From NCBI RefSeq assembly GCF_900636915.1, contig NZ_LR134327.1:1550001-1614000 (forward strand): 64,000 nucleotides of DNA. Direction: 5' to 3'. This DNA comes from Aggregatibacter aphrophilus ATCC 33389. Lineage in GTDB: Bacteria; Pseudomonadota; Gammaproteobacteria; Enterobacterales; Pasteurellaceae. Shown here piece after piece: positions 1-9,378 of this stretch; position 1 is the stretch's first letter; every line of letters starts with the position of its first letter. A program made the position numbers and the translations under genes. Under the pieces are notes generated by a model. The model saw only the letters and a program-made list of their open reading frames with translations. It had not been told where the DNA came from and did not search any database.

Positions 1-388
1 AGGCTCTATCGAACGTTTCATCGGTATCATCACCGAAGAATATGCAGGTTTCTTCCCTGCATGGTTAGCGCCAACGCAAGCGGTTGTGATGAACATCACT
101 GATTCTCAATCCGAGTATGTGCAAAAGGTGGCGAAACAGTTATCTGATGCAGGTTTACGCGTGAAAATCGATTTACGTAACGAAAAAGTTGGTTTCAAAA
201 TCCGCGAACACACTTTACGCCGCGTGCCTTATATGCTGGTTTGCGGTGATAAAGAAATTGAAACCGGCAAAGTGGCAGTGCGTACCCGTAAAGGTCAAGA
301 TCTAGGCACATTCACTGTGGAAGAATTTTTAGACATTCTGAAAAAACAAGTGAGAAATCGTGACTTGAAATTGTTGGGTGAAGAGTAG
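1..388 (+). CDS. thrS: Threonyl-tRNA synthetase, C-terminal end (partial)
   Basis: The reading frame is open from base 2 and cut by the window edge, leaving about 128 residues. It encodes the end of the class II aminoacylation core (the stretch reading [19 protein letters not shown], which includes the motif 3 region) followed by the anticodon-binding domain ([12 protein letters not shown], then residues around the [12 protein letters not shown] motif). ThrRS charges tRNA-Thr in the cytoplasm. In E. coli thrS is followed by infC, rpmI and rplT; here a minus-strand fpr gene lies between, so thrS ends its own unit at a strong bidirectional hairpin. The family assignment is secure; only the 3' end is seen. 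Confidence 0.97.
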   Translation, partial: GSIERFIGIITEEYAGFFPAWLAPTQAVVMNITDSQSEYVQKVAKQLSDAGLRVKIDLRNEKVGFKIREHTLRRVPYMLVCGDKEIETGKVAVRTRKGQDLGTFTVEEFLDILKKQVRNRDLKLLGEE

Positions 389-404
389 TAACTCAAGGAA
401 TTTA

Positions 405-440
405 ATAAAAGAGGACAGAATATAACCAGTCCTCTTTTAT
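405..440. terminator. Bidirectional Rho-independent terminator between thrS and fpr
   Basis: Perfect 12-base inverted repeat (405-416 against 429-440) with a 12-base loop. The arms begin with an A-rich and end with a T-rich run, so it can end transcription both of thrS (plus) and of fpr (minus), which converge here. Confidence 0.85.
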
Positions 441-492
441 AAAGAAGATAAGAGACAGAATTTGCAATAAAAAATGACCGCACTTTTAACGC

Positions 493-1272
493 TTAAAAGG
501 CGTTTTCCATCATAATTTCACCGTCTTTATGTACCCGATGAAGTGCGAAGCCTTTGGCTTTTAATTTCTCGTAACTTTCTTTTACCATATTCGGGTTGCC
601 ACAAATTAAGAAACGGGTATCGGCTTTAGTAAAGGTGATATTTAACGCGTTTTCTAGTTCGCCGTTTCCTAATAATTGCGGAATTCTTTGGTTTAATGCG
701 CCGGCAATTTTCTCTCGGGTAATGACCGGTTGATAGATGAATTTGTTGGCATATTTCCCCACAATAGCGTGGTCTTTTAAGTCGGCTAAATACTGTTCAA
801 ATACCAAATCATCTACATAAGAAACGGAATGCACTAAGACGACTTTATCGGCTTTTTGCCATAATGTTTCGTTTTCTAACATCGACAAAAACGGCGCAAT
901 GCCTGAACCGGTGGCGAGTAAAACAAGTTCTTTAGCCTGAGGAATGCGGCTAACGGTAAAGAACCCGATAGGTTTTTTCTCTAATAATAAGCTGTCGCCT
1001 GCTTGCATTTTGTTAAAATGCCCTGACATGATGCCGTCTTCAATGAGGATGGCGTAAAAATCCAGATGATCCGTATTTTCGGCAGAAATCATGGAATAGG
1101 CACGGGAAATGTATTCATCTCCTTGCATAAACCCTAATTTGGCAAACTGACCGGCAATAAAATCAAAGTCCTTTGGGCGAGTGATACTGAAAGAAAGTAG
1201 CTTGGGTGTGTGTTTTTTAACCCAACGCACTTTCTGTTCGGTAAAAGAATATTCTTTTTTGTGCTCGTTCAT
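493..1272 (-). CDS. fpr: Ferredoxin/flavodoxin--NADP(+) reductase
   Basis: A 259-residue FAD-dependent reductase that moves electrons between NADPH and ferredoxin or flavodoxin. The FAD-binding signature RAYSM lies near residue 57 and the NADP-binding GSGIAPFLSML near residue 123, with the C-terminal nicotinamide domain after it (FLICGNPNMV). Length is close to E. coli Fpr (248). The start ATG has AGGAGC a few bases upstream. The gene stands alone on the minus strand between thrS and infC and converges on thrS. The C-terminus reads ENAF and lacks the aromatic final residue of E. coli Fpr. Family assignment is secure. Confidence 0.93.
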   Translation of the reverse strand: MNEHKKEYSFTEQKVRWVKKHTPKLLSFSITRPKDFDFIAGQFAKLGFMQGDEYISRAYSMISAENTDHLDFYAILIEDGIMSGHFNKMQAGDSLLLEKKPIGFFTVSRIPQAKELVLLATGSGIAPFLSMLENETLWQKADKVVLVHSVSYVDDLVFEQYLADLKDHAIVGKYANKFIYQPVITREKIAGALNQRIPQLLGNGELENALNITFTKADTRFLICGNPNMVKESYEKLKAKGFALHRVHKDGEIMMENAF

Positions 1273-1441
1273 AAATAGCTCCTGATTCCTGAATTAAAAA
1301 ATAAAAGTAAAACGGCAAAAGCGCCAATCGTTAGGTAGGTGATATTTTATACGACTTGGACAAATCTTGTTATGCTTTTTCGGAGTAGGTAATTGATTGT
1401 CGTAAAAGGTTTTAAAATCAATTTTCGTCAGCATTCGACTA

Positions 1442-1470
1442 TTGCTTAACAAGGTAAAATTCTGTAAAAT
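1442..1470 (+). promoter_or_regulatory. Sigma-70 promoter of infC-rpmI-rplT
   Basis: TTGCTT (1442-1447), a 17-base spacer, then TAAAAT (1465-1470). Transcription would start near 1477, giving a leader of about 100 nt before the infC ATT start. The same TTGCTT box is used upstream of rplY in this window. Confidence 0.65.
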
Positions 1471-1481
1471 ACGCCCCGTTT

Positions 1482-1540
1482 TTGCTCATTATCAGAGCAA
1501 TTAAATATGAATCTAACTTCTGTTCTTGGCAACAAGAACA
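1482..1540 (+). promoter_or_regulatory. Two hairpins in the infC leader
   Basis: Hairpin 1 pairs TTGCTC (1482-1487) with GAGCAA (1495-1500). Hairpin 2 pairs TGTTCTTG (1521-1528) with CAAGAACA (1533-1540) around a GCAA loop, a GNRA tetraloop. There is no clean U-run after either, so a translational or RNA-stability role is more likely than termination. Function is inferred. Confidence 0.5.
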
Positions 1541-1576
1541 ATAGTTTTGTGACTTAATTAATAGAGGAATGTCATT

Positions 1577-2119
1577 ATTAAAACCGTAAAACGCGCACCA
1601 GCAGTAAATCGCCCTAATCGCATTAATGATGAAATTAGAGTGAAAGAAGTCCGCTTGATTGACCAAGAAGGTGAGCAAGTTGGTATTGTTCCAATTCAAC
1701 AAGCATTAGAGATGGCAGAAGCTGCCGCTTTAGATTTAGTTGAAATCAGTCCGAATGCGGAACCGCCTGTTTGTCGTATTATGAACTACGGTAAGTTCCT
1801 TTATGAAAAGAGCAAAACTGCCAAAGAGCAGAAGAAAAAGCAGAAAGTTGTGCAGGTGAAGGAAATTAAATTCCGTCCCGGCACAGACGAAGGCGACTAT
1901 CAGGTAAAACTACGCAGCCTGATTCGCTTTTTGGAAGATGGGGATAAAGCCAAAATTACACTGCGTTTCCGTGGTCGTGAAATGGCACATCAACAAATTG
2001 GTACCGAAATGTTAGAACGGATTAAAAACGATTTGGCTGAAATTTCAGTGGTCGAGTCGGCACCGGGAAAACTTGAAGGTCGCCAAATGGTGATGGTTCT
2101 TGCCCCTAAAAAGAAATAA
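1577..2119 (+). CDS. infC: Translation initiation factor IF-3 (ATT start codon)
   Basis: IF3 binds the 30S subunit, blocks premature 50S joining and proofreads the start codon. The protein is homologous to E. coli IF3 from its first residues: I-K-T-V-K-R then [16 protein letters not shown], the N-domain block [20 protein letters not shown], a lysine-rich linker, and the C-domain [10 protein letters not shown]. No ATG or GTG is suitably placed; the frame reaches ATT AAA at 1577, exactly matching the E. coli AUU-AAA start, with AGAGGA at 1563-1568. ATT at 1574 is an alternative. The length from 1577 is 180 residues, identical to E. coli. An AUU start lets IF3 repress its own translation. First gene of infC-rpmI-rplT. 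Confidence 0.95.
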   Translation: MKTVKRAPAVNRPNRINDEIRVKEVRLIDQEGEQVGIVPIQQALEMAEAAALDLVEISPNAEPPVCRIMNYGKFLYEKSKTAKEQKKKQKVVQVKEIKFRPGTDEGDYQVKLRSLIRFLEDGDKAKITLRFRGREMAHQQIGTEMLERIKNDLAEISVVESAPGKLEGRQMVMVLAPKKK

Positions 2120-2138
2120 TCAGTGCATTTCAAGTAAC

Positions 2139-2261
2139 AAAAGTGTGGTGAAAAATTTAAATGTTTTTTTAACCGCACTTTTATTCGCCTGATTATTATA
2201 TGATGTTAGCCACAAAGATTTGGTGTGAGAACAACATAGTAATTACATTAAAGATTGTGGC
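2139..2261 (+). promoter_or_regulatory. Structured infC-rpmI leader, candidate L20 operator
   Basis: The 178-base gap between infC and rpmI has two pairing elements. An inverted pair of uptake-like sequences (2139-2149, one mismatch to the consensus, against 2172-2182) forms a hairpin ending in a T-run. GCCACAA (2209-2215) is complementary to TTGTGGC (2255-2261). In E. coli, L20 represses rpmI-rplT translation by binding RNA structure upstream of rpmI; assigning that role here is inference from position. Confidence 0.4.
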
Positions 2262-2297
2262 AGTTTAAAATCTCAAACAATGCGGAGTTATCAAACA

Positions 2298-2495
2298 ATG
2301 CCTAAAATTAAAACAGTACGCGGTGCTGCTAAGCGTTTCAAAAAAACTGCTTCCGGTGGTTTCAAGCGTAAACAATCTCACTTACGTCATATTTTGACTA
2401 AGAAAACAACAAAACGTAAACGTCACCTACGCCATAAATCCATGGTTGCTAAGTCCGACTTAGTATTAGTAGTAGCGTGCTTGCCATACGCATAA
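2298..2495 (+). CDS. rpmI: 50S ribosomal protein L35
   Basis: A 65-residue, very basic ribosomal protein starting [17 protein letters not shown] and containing [18 protein letters not shown], characteristic of bL35. The ATG at 2298 gives the standard family length; an in-frame upstream start at 2280 would add an unsupported six residues. It is followed 55 bases later by rplT and shares its transcript. L35 and L20 are normally co-regulated by L20 binding upstream of rpmI. Confidence 0.97.
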   Translation: MPKIKTVRGAAKRFKKTASGGFKRKQSHLRHILTKKTTKRKRHLRHKSMVAKSDLVLVVACLPYA

Positions 2496-2547
2496 GCACA
2501 AACGTACGTCAGTTCATTTTAGTTAAAGATATTACATAGGAGATTAA

Positions 2548-2904
<357 letters not shown>

Positions 2905-2928
2905 TTATTAAAGTTTAGATAAAAATTA

Positions 2929-2952
2929 GGACGCTCTTGAGCGTCCTTTTTT
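2929..2952 (+). terminator. Rho-independent terminator after rplT
   Basis: GGACGCTC (2929-2936) pairs with GAGCGTCC (2939-2946) around a 2-base loop and is followed by six T (2947-2952). Confidence 0.93.
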
Positions 2953-3138
2953 AATGGATTAAAAATGGCATTAAAATTTATTCATAAAATTCATCAACTC
3001 CCCCATAGTCATTGTCATAATTAACACTAAAAAACATTATTTTTTTCCACCGCACTTTTCCTTGAAAAACGATTTTTGCTCGCTATTTCCATGTTGGTAT
3101 GATAAAAATAGCCACGCCTTAACTCTATGGAAATTAAC

Positions 3139-3699
3139 ATGAAAACATTATTTTCTTTTCTTCTTACTTTTATTTCGCTCCCTCTTTTTGCAATTAACCC
3201 GCAGCAACTGGTGGACGATGCTAAGCAGCAAATTAATGTAACAACAAGCTATGATCCGGCCTATCGTAAACTAGCTTTTCCTATGGGAGATGTGCCGTTG
3301 CATACCGGCGTATGTACGGACGTTGTTGTGCGCGCTTACCGTCATCAACAAATTGATTTACAGCAGTTAGTGCACAACGATATGAAAAAGGCGTGGAATA
3401 CTTATCCTAAACGTTGGGGAAATAAAGGTACCGATACAAATATTGATCACCGTCGAGTGCCGAATTTGGAAAATTTCTTTAAACGTCATGGTAAATCGCT
3501 TTCGTTAACTGATGTGGCAGATTTCAAAGCCGGGGATATCGTCACTTGGTGTTTACCGCGTAACTTGCCGCATATTGGTATCGTTTCCGATAAGAAGAGC
3601 AGTGATGGTGTAGCGTTGGTTATTCACAACATTGGAAGTGGCACGCAAGAAGAGGATATTTTATTTAAATATCAAATTATTGGGCATTATCGCTATTAA
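3139..3699 (+). CDS. DUF1287 family secreted protein (YijF-like)
   Basis: A 186-residue exported protein. A signal peptide of about 18 residues (KTLFSFLLTFISLPLFA) precedes the mature domain. The motif HTGVCTDVVVRAYR near residue 60, DTNIDHRRVPNL near residue 105 and a late WCLPRNLPHIGIV segment match DUF1287, whose conserved Cys and His residues suggest a papain/NlpC-like fold; activity is not established. The ATG at 3139 is preferred over 3127 because GGAA lies just upstream of it and it gives a cleaner signal sequence. The gene stands alone after the ribosomal operon terminator, with an uptake sequence at about 3050. Confidence 0.8.
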   Translation: MKTLFSFLLTFISLPLFAINPQQLVDDAKQQINVTTSYDPAYRKLAFPMGDVPLHTGVCTDVVVRAYRHQQIDLQQLVHNDMKKAWNTYPKRWGNKGTDTNIDHRRVPNLENFFKRHGKSLSLTDVADFKAGDIVTWCLPRNLPHIGIVSDKKSSDGVALVIHNIGSGTQEEDILFKYQIIGHYRY

Positions 3700-4046
3700 T
3701 AAAATTTGTTAAAAAAATAGTGAAGTGTAACAAGATAAGATACCAAAAAAGAAAAACCGCTATCCAATTCTGAATAGCGGGGAGGTCTTAAATATAAGAA
3801 AACTTTAAAAGACAACTGCATTTGCAGTGCACTAGCAATTATTAAGACTGAAAATGAAAAGAATAGTTCAGAAAAAGTAAAAAAAACTTGCAATTTACAA
3901 AAAGTTTACGATTGGTTTTTAGGGTAAATATTAATGTATTGATATATAATAATAAAACTTTTTAATTAGAGTAAAATAATACGCTTTGTAAATTTTATGT
4001 ATGGGGGTTAAAGCCGTTTTTTATCAACTACTTTGCTCAAAAAAAA
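3700..4046. other. AT-rich intergenic region, possible minus-strand small RNA
   Basis: No convincing ORF is present in this 350-base gap. A hairpin with arms 3757-3763 (CCGCTAT) and 3774-3780 (ATAGCGG) is followed, on the minus strand, by a T-rich tract (complement of 3745-3756). That is a Rho-independent terminator with no minus-strand gene before it except dxs, which already has its own terminator at 4047-4065. An independent minus-strand transcript roughly covering 3745-3900 is therefore possible. A second small palindrome, ACTGCA-TT-TGCAGT, lies at about 3816-3829. The promoter is not identified. Confidence 0.4.
3745..3780 (-). terminator. Orphan minus-strand Rho-independent terminator
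   Basis: Seven-base stem with a 10-base loop; the minus-strand copy ends in TTTTTCTTTTTT. It could alternatively serve as a back-up terminator for dxs read-through. Confidence 0.6.
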
Positions 4047-4073
4047 CGCTCTTTTGTTTTGAGCGGTTTTTTT
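4039..4073. terminator. Bidirectional terminator of dxs
   Basis: CGCTC (4047-4051) pairs with GAGCG (4061-4065), flanked by eight A on the left and seven T on the right, so it works for dxs on the minus strand and for any plus-strand transcription entering the region. Confidence 0.8.
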
Positions 4074-4078
4074 ATTTG

Positions 4079-5938
4079 TTAGTTTTGATATTCATTGAGG
4101 AAATCTTGGATTTGTTGTTTAATGCCAATTTTATCGAGTTTAAGTTCCGCCAACATTTCTGCTTGCGATCCTGGTGGCACGAAGAAATCAGGAATACCTA
4201 ATTGCAATAATTTAACATTATGTTGTTGCACATGAAGTACTTCCGCCACTGCACTTCCGGCACCGCCTTGAATGGCATTTTCTTCTAGGGTGACGATAAG
4301 CTCGTGTGTTTTGGCTATTTCACTAATTCTTGTAACATCAATAGGTTTAATAAAACGCATATCCACAACAGTGGCATTGAGTTTTTCTGCAATTTTCAAT
4401 GCATTTGGTAGCAAGGTGCCAAAGTTTAAGATCGCAATTTTTTTGCCTTCTCGGATAAGTTTAGATTTACCCAATTCTAATGCGTGTAATGGTTCTAACG
4501 TCACGCCGACCGCATTGCCTCGCGGATAACGCACAGCTGCCGGTTTGCCACAGTGATAGCCGGTATAAAGCATTTGACGACATTCGTTTTCATCACTAGG
4601 TGCCATGATGACTAAATTTGGAATACATCGCATGAAACTTAAATCAAAGGCCCCTTGATGGGTTTGACCGTCTGCACCAACGATTCCGGCACGGTCAATG
4701 GCAAATAATACGGGCAGGTTTTGAATAGCTACATCGTGAATTAATTGATCATAAGCCCGTTGTAGGAAAGTAGAGTAGATCGCAACTACTGGTTTATATC
4801 CACCGATGGCTAAGCCTGCAGCGAAAGTGACGGCGTGTTGTTCGGCAATCGCAACATCAAAATATTGCTGCGGAAAACGTTGGGAAAATTCCACCATACC
4901 GGAACCTTCACGCATAGCGGGTGTAATACCAATAAGTTTCGGATCTTGTTCTGCCATTTCACATAACCAATCGCCGAAAATTTTGGAATAGGTCGGTGTG
5001 GCATTCGATTTTGGTAATTCACCGCTTAAATGGTTAAATTTTGGCACGCCGTGGAAACCGATAGGGTCTTTTTCTGCGGGAATGTAGCCTTTTCCTTTTT
5101 TGGTGACGATATGCAGGAATTGCGGGCCTTTTAATGAACTCATGTTTTGCAAGGTGTTGATGAGCTCTTCAACGTTATGTCCATCAATCGGGCCAATATA
5201 ATTAAAACCTAACTCTTCAAACATAGTCCCGCCCGGCGAGACTAAACCTTTAACATGCTCTTCGGTTTTTTTCACGAATTCTTTAATTGGCGGTACGCCG
5301 GAGAGAATCTTTTTCCCACCTTCACGGATGCTGGAATAGAAAGAGCCGGATAATAAACGCGCTAAGTGATTGTTCAGTGCTCCTACATTTTCCGAAATTG
5401 ACATTTCATTATCGTTTAAAATCACCAACATATCGGTGTGCAGCGAACCTGCGTGGTTTAATGCTTCAAATGCCATACCGGCGGTAATGGCGCCATCACC
5501 GATGACACAAACGGTTTTGCGTCCTGCGTTTTCACGCTCCGCCGCAATGGCTATGCCTAATCCTGCGCTAATTGATGTAGAGGAGTGGCCGACACTTAAT
5601 ACGTCAAATTCACTTTCGTCACGCCAAGGGAACGGGTGTAATCCGCCTTTTTGGCGAATGGTCGGCATTTGATCACGGCGACCGGTTAAAATTTTATGAG
5701 GATACGCTTGATGGCCCACATCCCAGATAAGCTGATCAAAAGGCGTTTTAAATACATAATGTAAGGCTACGGTGAGTTCGACGGTGCCCAAACCTGAAGC
5801 TAAATGCCCACTACTTTGACTAACGGATTCTAAAAGATATTCGCGTAATTCTTTGCAAACTTGAGTCAATTGCTCTTTGGGTAAAAGACGCAAATCCTCG
5901 GGAGAATTAATTAATGATAAAAGGGGATAATTTTGCAT
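4079..5938 (-). CDS. dxs: 1-deoxy-D-xylulose-5-phosphate synthase
   Basis: A 619-residue thiamine-diphosphate enzyme that condenses pyruvate and glyceraldehyde 3-phosphate, the first step of the MEP isoprenoid pathway and also a source for thiamine and pyridoxal. Visible signatures: [12 protein letters not shown] near residue 45, the ThDP-binding [15 protein letters not shown] near residue 150, and the transketolase-type [13 protein letters not shown] near residue 365 that carries the catalytic glutamate. Length equals the family norm (about 620). It is the last gene of the minus-strand set xseB-ispA-dxs, with a 91-base gap after ispA containing an imperfect uptake sequence. Confidence 0.97.
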   Translation of the reverse strand: MQNYPLLSLINSPEDLRLLPKEQLTQVCKELREYLLESVSQSSGHLASGLGTVELTVALHYVFKTPFDQLIWDVGHQAYPHKILTGRRDQMPTIRQKGGLHPFPWRDESEFDVLSVGHSSTSISAGLGIAIAAERENAGRKTVCVIGDGAITAGMAFEALNHAGSLHTDMLVILNDNEMSISENVGALNNHLARLLSGSFYSSIREGGKKILSGVPPIKEFVKKTEEHVKGLVSPGGTMFEELGFNYIGPIDGHNVEELINTLQNMSSLKGPQFLHIVTKKGKGYIPAEKDPIGFHGVPKFNHLSGELPKSNATPTYSKIFGDWLCEMAEQDPKLIGITPAMREGSGMVEFSQRFPQQYFDVAIAEQHAVTFAAGLAIGGYKPVVAIYSTFLQRAYDQLIHDVAIQNLPVLFAIDRAGIVGADGQTHQGAFDLSFMRCIPNLVIMAPSDENECRQMLYTGYHCGKPAAVRYPRGNAVGVTLEPLHALELGKSKLIREGKKIAILNFGTLLPNALKIAEKLNATVVDMRFIKPIDVTRISEIAKTHELIVTLEENAIQGGAGSAVAEVLHVQQHNVKLLQLGIPDFFVPPGSQAEMLAELKLDKIGIKQQIQDFLNEYQN

Positions 5939-6029
5939 AATTGTTAGTCAATTCCAACGTGATGAATTCTCATAGTATGTCGATAAAAATACGTAAAATT
6001 TTAGCCGCACTTTTTTGATATAACGACAC

Positions 6030-6920
6030 TTAGTTTTGGCGTTTAATGATAAATTCGGCTAAAGCATAAAGTGCGGTGGTGTCAAAAGGTAAATTTTGTA
6101 ATTCGGCCAATGCGGTCTCATATAACTCTTGGGCTTTTTGTTTAGCGCCGGCTAAGCCTAATAATTTCGGATAAGTGCTTTTATCCGAATTCAAATCAGA
6201 CCCTACAGGTTTGCCGATAGTTTCGCTGTTGCCCTCGATATCTAAAATGTCATCCTGTACTTGAAATGCCAAACCGATTGCTGTGGCATAACGTTCCAGT
6301 TGCTGTAAAAGCGCTTCGTCGGCAAAATGAGGAGAACAAATAAATCCCAGTTTTAGTGCCGCAGTAAGCAATGCTCCGGTTTTATTTAAATGAATATGTT
6401 CTAATTCTGTCAAGCTAATGGCTTTTTGTTCAGAAATTAAATCCAAACTTTGCCCTAAGCACATTCCTTTTACGCCTGCCGCCGCACTTAATGTTTTGAT
6501 GAGTGCAAGTTTTTGTTGGGCAGACAAATCGGGAATGTCCGTTAATATTTCGAAAGCAAAAGATTGCAACGCGTCACCGGCCAAAATGGCGGTAGCTTCA
6601 TCGAAGGCAATATGGCAGGTTTTATGGCCTCGACGTAATTCATCATCATCCATGGCAGGTAAATCGTCATGAATTAAAGAATAAGCATGGATGGCTTCAA
6701 TGGCCGCCGCTGCGTAGTCAAGATGGGCTAAGTTTGCGCCTAATATACGGCCGGTGGCATAAACCAAAAACGGACGAATGCGTTTTCCTCCGAGCAATAA
6801 ACCATATTTCATCGCCTCTACCAATGGTGCCGGGGAGCTATTAATATGCTCAAATTGACTGGCTAAAAATGAATTAATGCGTTGTTGAACTTGCTGTAAA
6901 TCTAGCGAAAACTGATACAT
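6030..6920 (-). CDS. ispA: Farnesyl diphosphate synthase (polyprenyl synthetase)
   Basis: About 296 residues. It condenses DMAPP with IPP to geranyl and farnesyl diphosphate. The first aspartate-rich motif is DDLPAMDDDELRRG, preceded by AYSLIHDDL; the second is FQVQDDILDIEG. The start at 6920 (MYQFSLDLQQ) gives the usual length and sits 10 bases after the xseB stop; an earlier in-frame start at 6965 would overlap xseB by 35 bases. It is in the middle of xseB-ispA-dxs, the common gammaproteobacterial arrangement. Confidence 0.95.
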   Translation of the reverse strand: MYQFSLDLQQVQQRINSFLASQFEHINSSPAPLVEAMKYGLLLGGKRIRPFLVYATGRILGANLAHLDYAAAAIEAIHAYSLIHDDLPAMDDDELRRGHKTCHIAFDEATAILAGDALQSFAFEILTDIPDLSAQQKLALIKTLSAAAGVKGMCLGQSLDLISEQKAISLTELEHIHLNKTGALLTAALKLGFICSPHFADEALLQQLERYATAIGLAFQVQDDILDIEGNSETIGKPVGSDLNSDKSTYPKLLGLAGAKQKAQELYETALAELQNLPFDTTALYALAEFIIKRQN

Positions 6921-6930
6921 TGCCGGCTCA

Positions 6931-7176
6931 TTATTCTTCTGGTTGATAATCGGTAAGTTTTGCACTTTCGCTTTTTTGCAACAAAATTTGAATGCGTTGC
7001 TCCGCTTGTTGTAAGCGCTCTTGCCCCTGTTGTGCCAATTTTATCCCTTCTTCAAAATCTTTTAACGCGTCTTCCAGTGATAACTCGCTATTTTCTAAAC
7101 GGCTCACAATTGCTTCCAACTGTTTCAGCGTGTTTTCAAAATCGGGTTCATTTTTTTCAACCGGCTTACGGGCCAT
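6931..7176 (-). CDS. xseB: Exodeoxyribonuclease VII small subunit
   Basis: An 81-residue acidic, helical protein with the family core [19 protein letters not shown] followed by [14 protein letters not shown]. It binds XseA to form the exonuclease that degrades single-stranded DNA to oligonucleotides. AAGGA stands 6-10 bases before the ATG. It heads the xseB-ispA-dxs operon, as in E. coli and Haemophilus. XseA is not in the window. Confidence 0.95.
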   Translation of the reverse strand: MARKPVEKNEPDFENTLKQLEAIVSRLENSELSLEDALKDFEEGIKLAQQGQERLQQAEQRIQILLQKSESAKLTDYQPEE

Positions 7177-7313
7177 TGTCTTATCCTTAACGTTAAGCGA
7201 AATTTAATTGCGCTATTGTACTTGATTTTTAGCCCTATTGTTAGGGCGAATTTAGGTATTTCATCTTGAGAATGCGGCGGAAAAACGTTGTTTTTTATTA
7301 CCGCACTTTTCCT

Positions 7314-8267
7314 TTAATGCTCGCACTTGGTTTGCGCTTTGCAACGGGCGAATAGCCATTTTAAGCCATCTAACATGGCAGGCATGACACTGGTCATATG
7401 GGTTTCTTCGGGATACACTTTTGCTGTTACGGATAAATTGCCATTTGGAATGGCATTAAGTTTTTCCTCTAAATTCATCACTTGGCTAATCATGCCTCGT
7501 TGTTCCAACAGCTTTTGCCTTTGTGCATCCTGTTTCATGTAAGGCGCCAATTTTTGTTCGTATTCTCCAACGCTGAAACGTACACCGATATGTTGTTCGG
7601 CTTGTTTTGACCGTTGTTGGATGAAGCTCGGCAAGTCCTGCAAAATACGTTGTTGATTCCACCAAACGGAGGGACTGGCGATAAGGTAATTGCGAAAACC
7701 TTCAGGGTGATTGAGCAAACTATACAAGCCAAATAGACCACCATAAGAATGCCCGAAAATATTTTGTTGTGATTTATTAATGTGAAAACGTTGTGCGAGA
7801 TCGGTGAACAACTCTTCTTGAATAAAACGATAAAAATGTTCTGCGCCACCAAATTGGCGATTCACTTTATCGCCCGTATTTTCATAATTTTCTGATGGCG
7901 GTGTGTAATCTTGCGAACGTTCCTTCGGGTTTAGCAACAGTGTATTGGGATAACCGATTCCTACAATCAAAAAGGGCACGGCGTTAGTTTCTTCTGCGCG
8001 TGCCATCATGTTTTTAGCCATTCCGGCTGCGGCAGGAAACAAGGCATCGCCATCTAACACATACAACACGGAATAGCCTAATTCTTTTACGTTGCCTACG
8101 GGTAATACCTGAATGCGATAATCTTTATTTGTGAAATTGCTGTGGAGTTGATATTCCTTGGCACCCAGCAAAACGGCCGGTTTTAGTTCTCCGCCAGAAA
8201 CTGACTGATGAGCATCCGCCATATTCATCAGCATCGTGCAAGAAAGGGCAAATAATAAAGGTTTCAT
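7314..8267 (-). CDS. Secreted alpha/beta hydrolase, putative (siderophore-type) esterase
   Basis: A 317-residue protein with an N-terminal signal peptide (FALSCTMLMNMADA, about 19 residues) and an alpha/beta hydrolase domain. The nucleophile elbow GHSYGGLFG lies near residue 173 and the catalytic His is probably in the late EETHMTSVMP segment. A YVLDGDALFP block near residue 70 fits the COG2819 group that includes IroE/BesA-like periplasmic siderophore esterases. The neighbours say nothing about iron, so the substrate is open. An uptake sequence follows the stop. Single-gene unit, divergent from accD. Confidence 0.75.
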   Translation of the reverse strand: MKPLLFALSCTMLMNMADAHQSVSGGELKPAVLLGAKEYQLHSNFTNKDYRIQVLPVGNVKELGYSVLYVLDGDALFPAAAGMAKNMMARAEETNAVPFLIVGIGYPNTLLLNPKERSQDYTPPSENYENTGDKVNRQFGGAEHFYRFIQEELFTDLAQRFHINKSQQNIFGHSYGGLFGLYSLLNHPEGFRNYLIASPSVWWNQQRILQDLPSFIQQRSKQAEQHIGVRFSVGEYEQKLAPYMKQDAQRQKLLEQRGMISQVMNLEEKLNAIPNGNLSVTAKVYPEETHMTSVMPAMLDGLKWLFARCKAQTKCEH

Positions 8268-8461
8268 AAGGTTCTCCGCGGTATAAACCGCATTAGATTA
8301 ACAAAGTGCGGTGAGTTTTTCTAAAATTTTTTCTTTGGTAGAAATGCTTGGGGTTTCATTGCACTCGATGACTAATCAGATTTGTATAAATTGCTATAAA
8401 AATTCCTAAAATTATGGTCTAATAGCCCACAATTTTTTGTAATTAAGAGAAAAGGTTAAAT

Positions 8462-9358
8462 ATGAGCTGGATTGATAGAATTTTTAGTAAAAATACATCT
8501 TCTTCCTCACGCAAAGCCAACGTCCCTGAAGGCGTTTGGACAAAATGTACTTCCTGCGAACAAGTGTTATATCGCGAAGAATTAAAACGTCATTTAGAAG
8601 TTTGTCCGAAATGTGGTCACCACATGCGTATTGATGCGCGCGAACGTTTATTATGCTTATTGGATCAAGATAGCATACAAGAATTAGCGCCAGGATTAGA
8701 GCCAAAAGATATTTTAAAATTCAAAGATTTAAAAAAATATAAAGATCGTATTACCGCTGCCCAGAAAGATACCGGTGAAAAAGATGCATTAATTGCATTT
8801 TACGGTACTTTATACAATATGCCGGTTGTGGCGGCAGCCTCCAACTTTAGCTTTATGGGGGGGTCTATGGGCTCCGTGGTGGGCGCGAAATTCGTGAAAG
8901 CGGCGGAAAAAGCCATAGAAGAGAATTGTCCGTTCGTGTGTTTTTCCGCTAGTGGTGGTGCGCGTATGCAGGAAGCCTTGTTCTCTTTAATGCAAATGGC
9001 GAAAACCAGCGCTGTGTTGGCCAAAATGCGTGAAAAAGGCGTACCGTTTATTTCTGTTTTAACGGATCCGACGTTAGGCGGCGTGTCTGCAAGTTTTGCC
9101 ATGTTGGGCGACATTAATATCGCCGAGCCAAAAGCCTTGATCGGTTTTGCCGGTCCGCGAGTTATTGAGCAAACCGTACGCGAAAAATTACCGGAAGGTT
9201 TCCAACGCAGTGAATTTTTATTGGAAAAAGGTGCAATTGACATGATCGTAAAACGTGCCGATATGCGTAACACTTTAGCGAGCTTGTTGGCGAAACTAAT
9301 GAACAAACCTTCTCCATTTGTGGAAAGCGAATTGATCGTTGAAGAAGACGTCGCATAA
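8462..9358 (+). CDS. accD: Acetyl-CoA carboxylase carboxyltransferase subunit beta
   Basis: A 298-residue subunit that with AccA transfers the carboxyl group from biotin to acetyl-CoA to make malonyl-CoA, the first step of fatty-acid synthesis. The zinc ribbon is visible as CTSC near residues 29-32 and CPKC near 48-51. The crotonase-fold core includes [19 protein letters not shown] and [16 protein letters not shown]. It is followed 20 bases later by folC, the same pairing as in E. coli (accD-folC), and probably shares its transcript. Confidence 0.97.
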   Translation: MSWIDRIFSKNTSSSSRKANVPEGVWTKCTSCEQVLYREELKRHLEVCPKCGHHMRIDARERLLCLLDQDSIQELAPGLEPKDILKFKDLKKYKDRITAAQKDTGEKDALIAFYGTLYNMPVVAAASNFSFMGGSMGSVVGAKFVKAAEKAIEENCPFVCFSASGGARMQEALFSLMQMAKTSAVLAKMREKGVPFISVLTDPTLGGVSASFAMLGDINIAEPKALIGFAGPRVIEQTVREKLPEGFQRSEFLLEKGAIDMIVKRADMRNTLASLLAKLMNKPSPFVESELIVEEDVA

Positions 9359-9378
9359 AACACTATAAGGCATTCATA

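Larger units (their letters stand above)
1273..1576. other. Divergent fpr/infC intergenic region
   Basis: About 300 bases without a gene. The right half holds the infC promoter and a structured leader of about 100 nt (separate entries). The left half is AT-rich and presumably holds the fpr promoter, which I could not define. Confidence 0.6.

Noticed and set aside
1439..1702. Minus-strand ORF of 87 codons over the infC leader and start
   Set aside because: It covers the infC promoter, leader and N-terminus, has no family resemblance and no ribosome-binding site; the plus-strand infC reading is certain.
3696..3893. Minus-strand 65-codon ORF in the DUF1287-dxs gap, considered as a type I toxin peptide
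   Set aside because: It lacks a toxin-like single helix with charged tail, runs through the terminator hairpin, and no antisense RNA promoter could be defined.
7535..7852. 105-codon minus-strand ORF inside the esterase gene
   Set aside because: Frame shadow of the esterase, whose signal peptide and GHSYGG motif make its frame certain.
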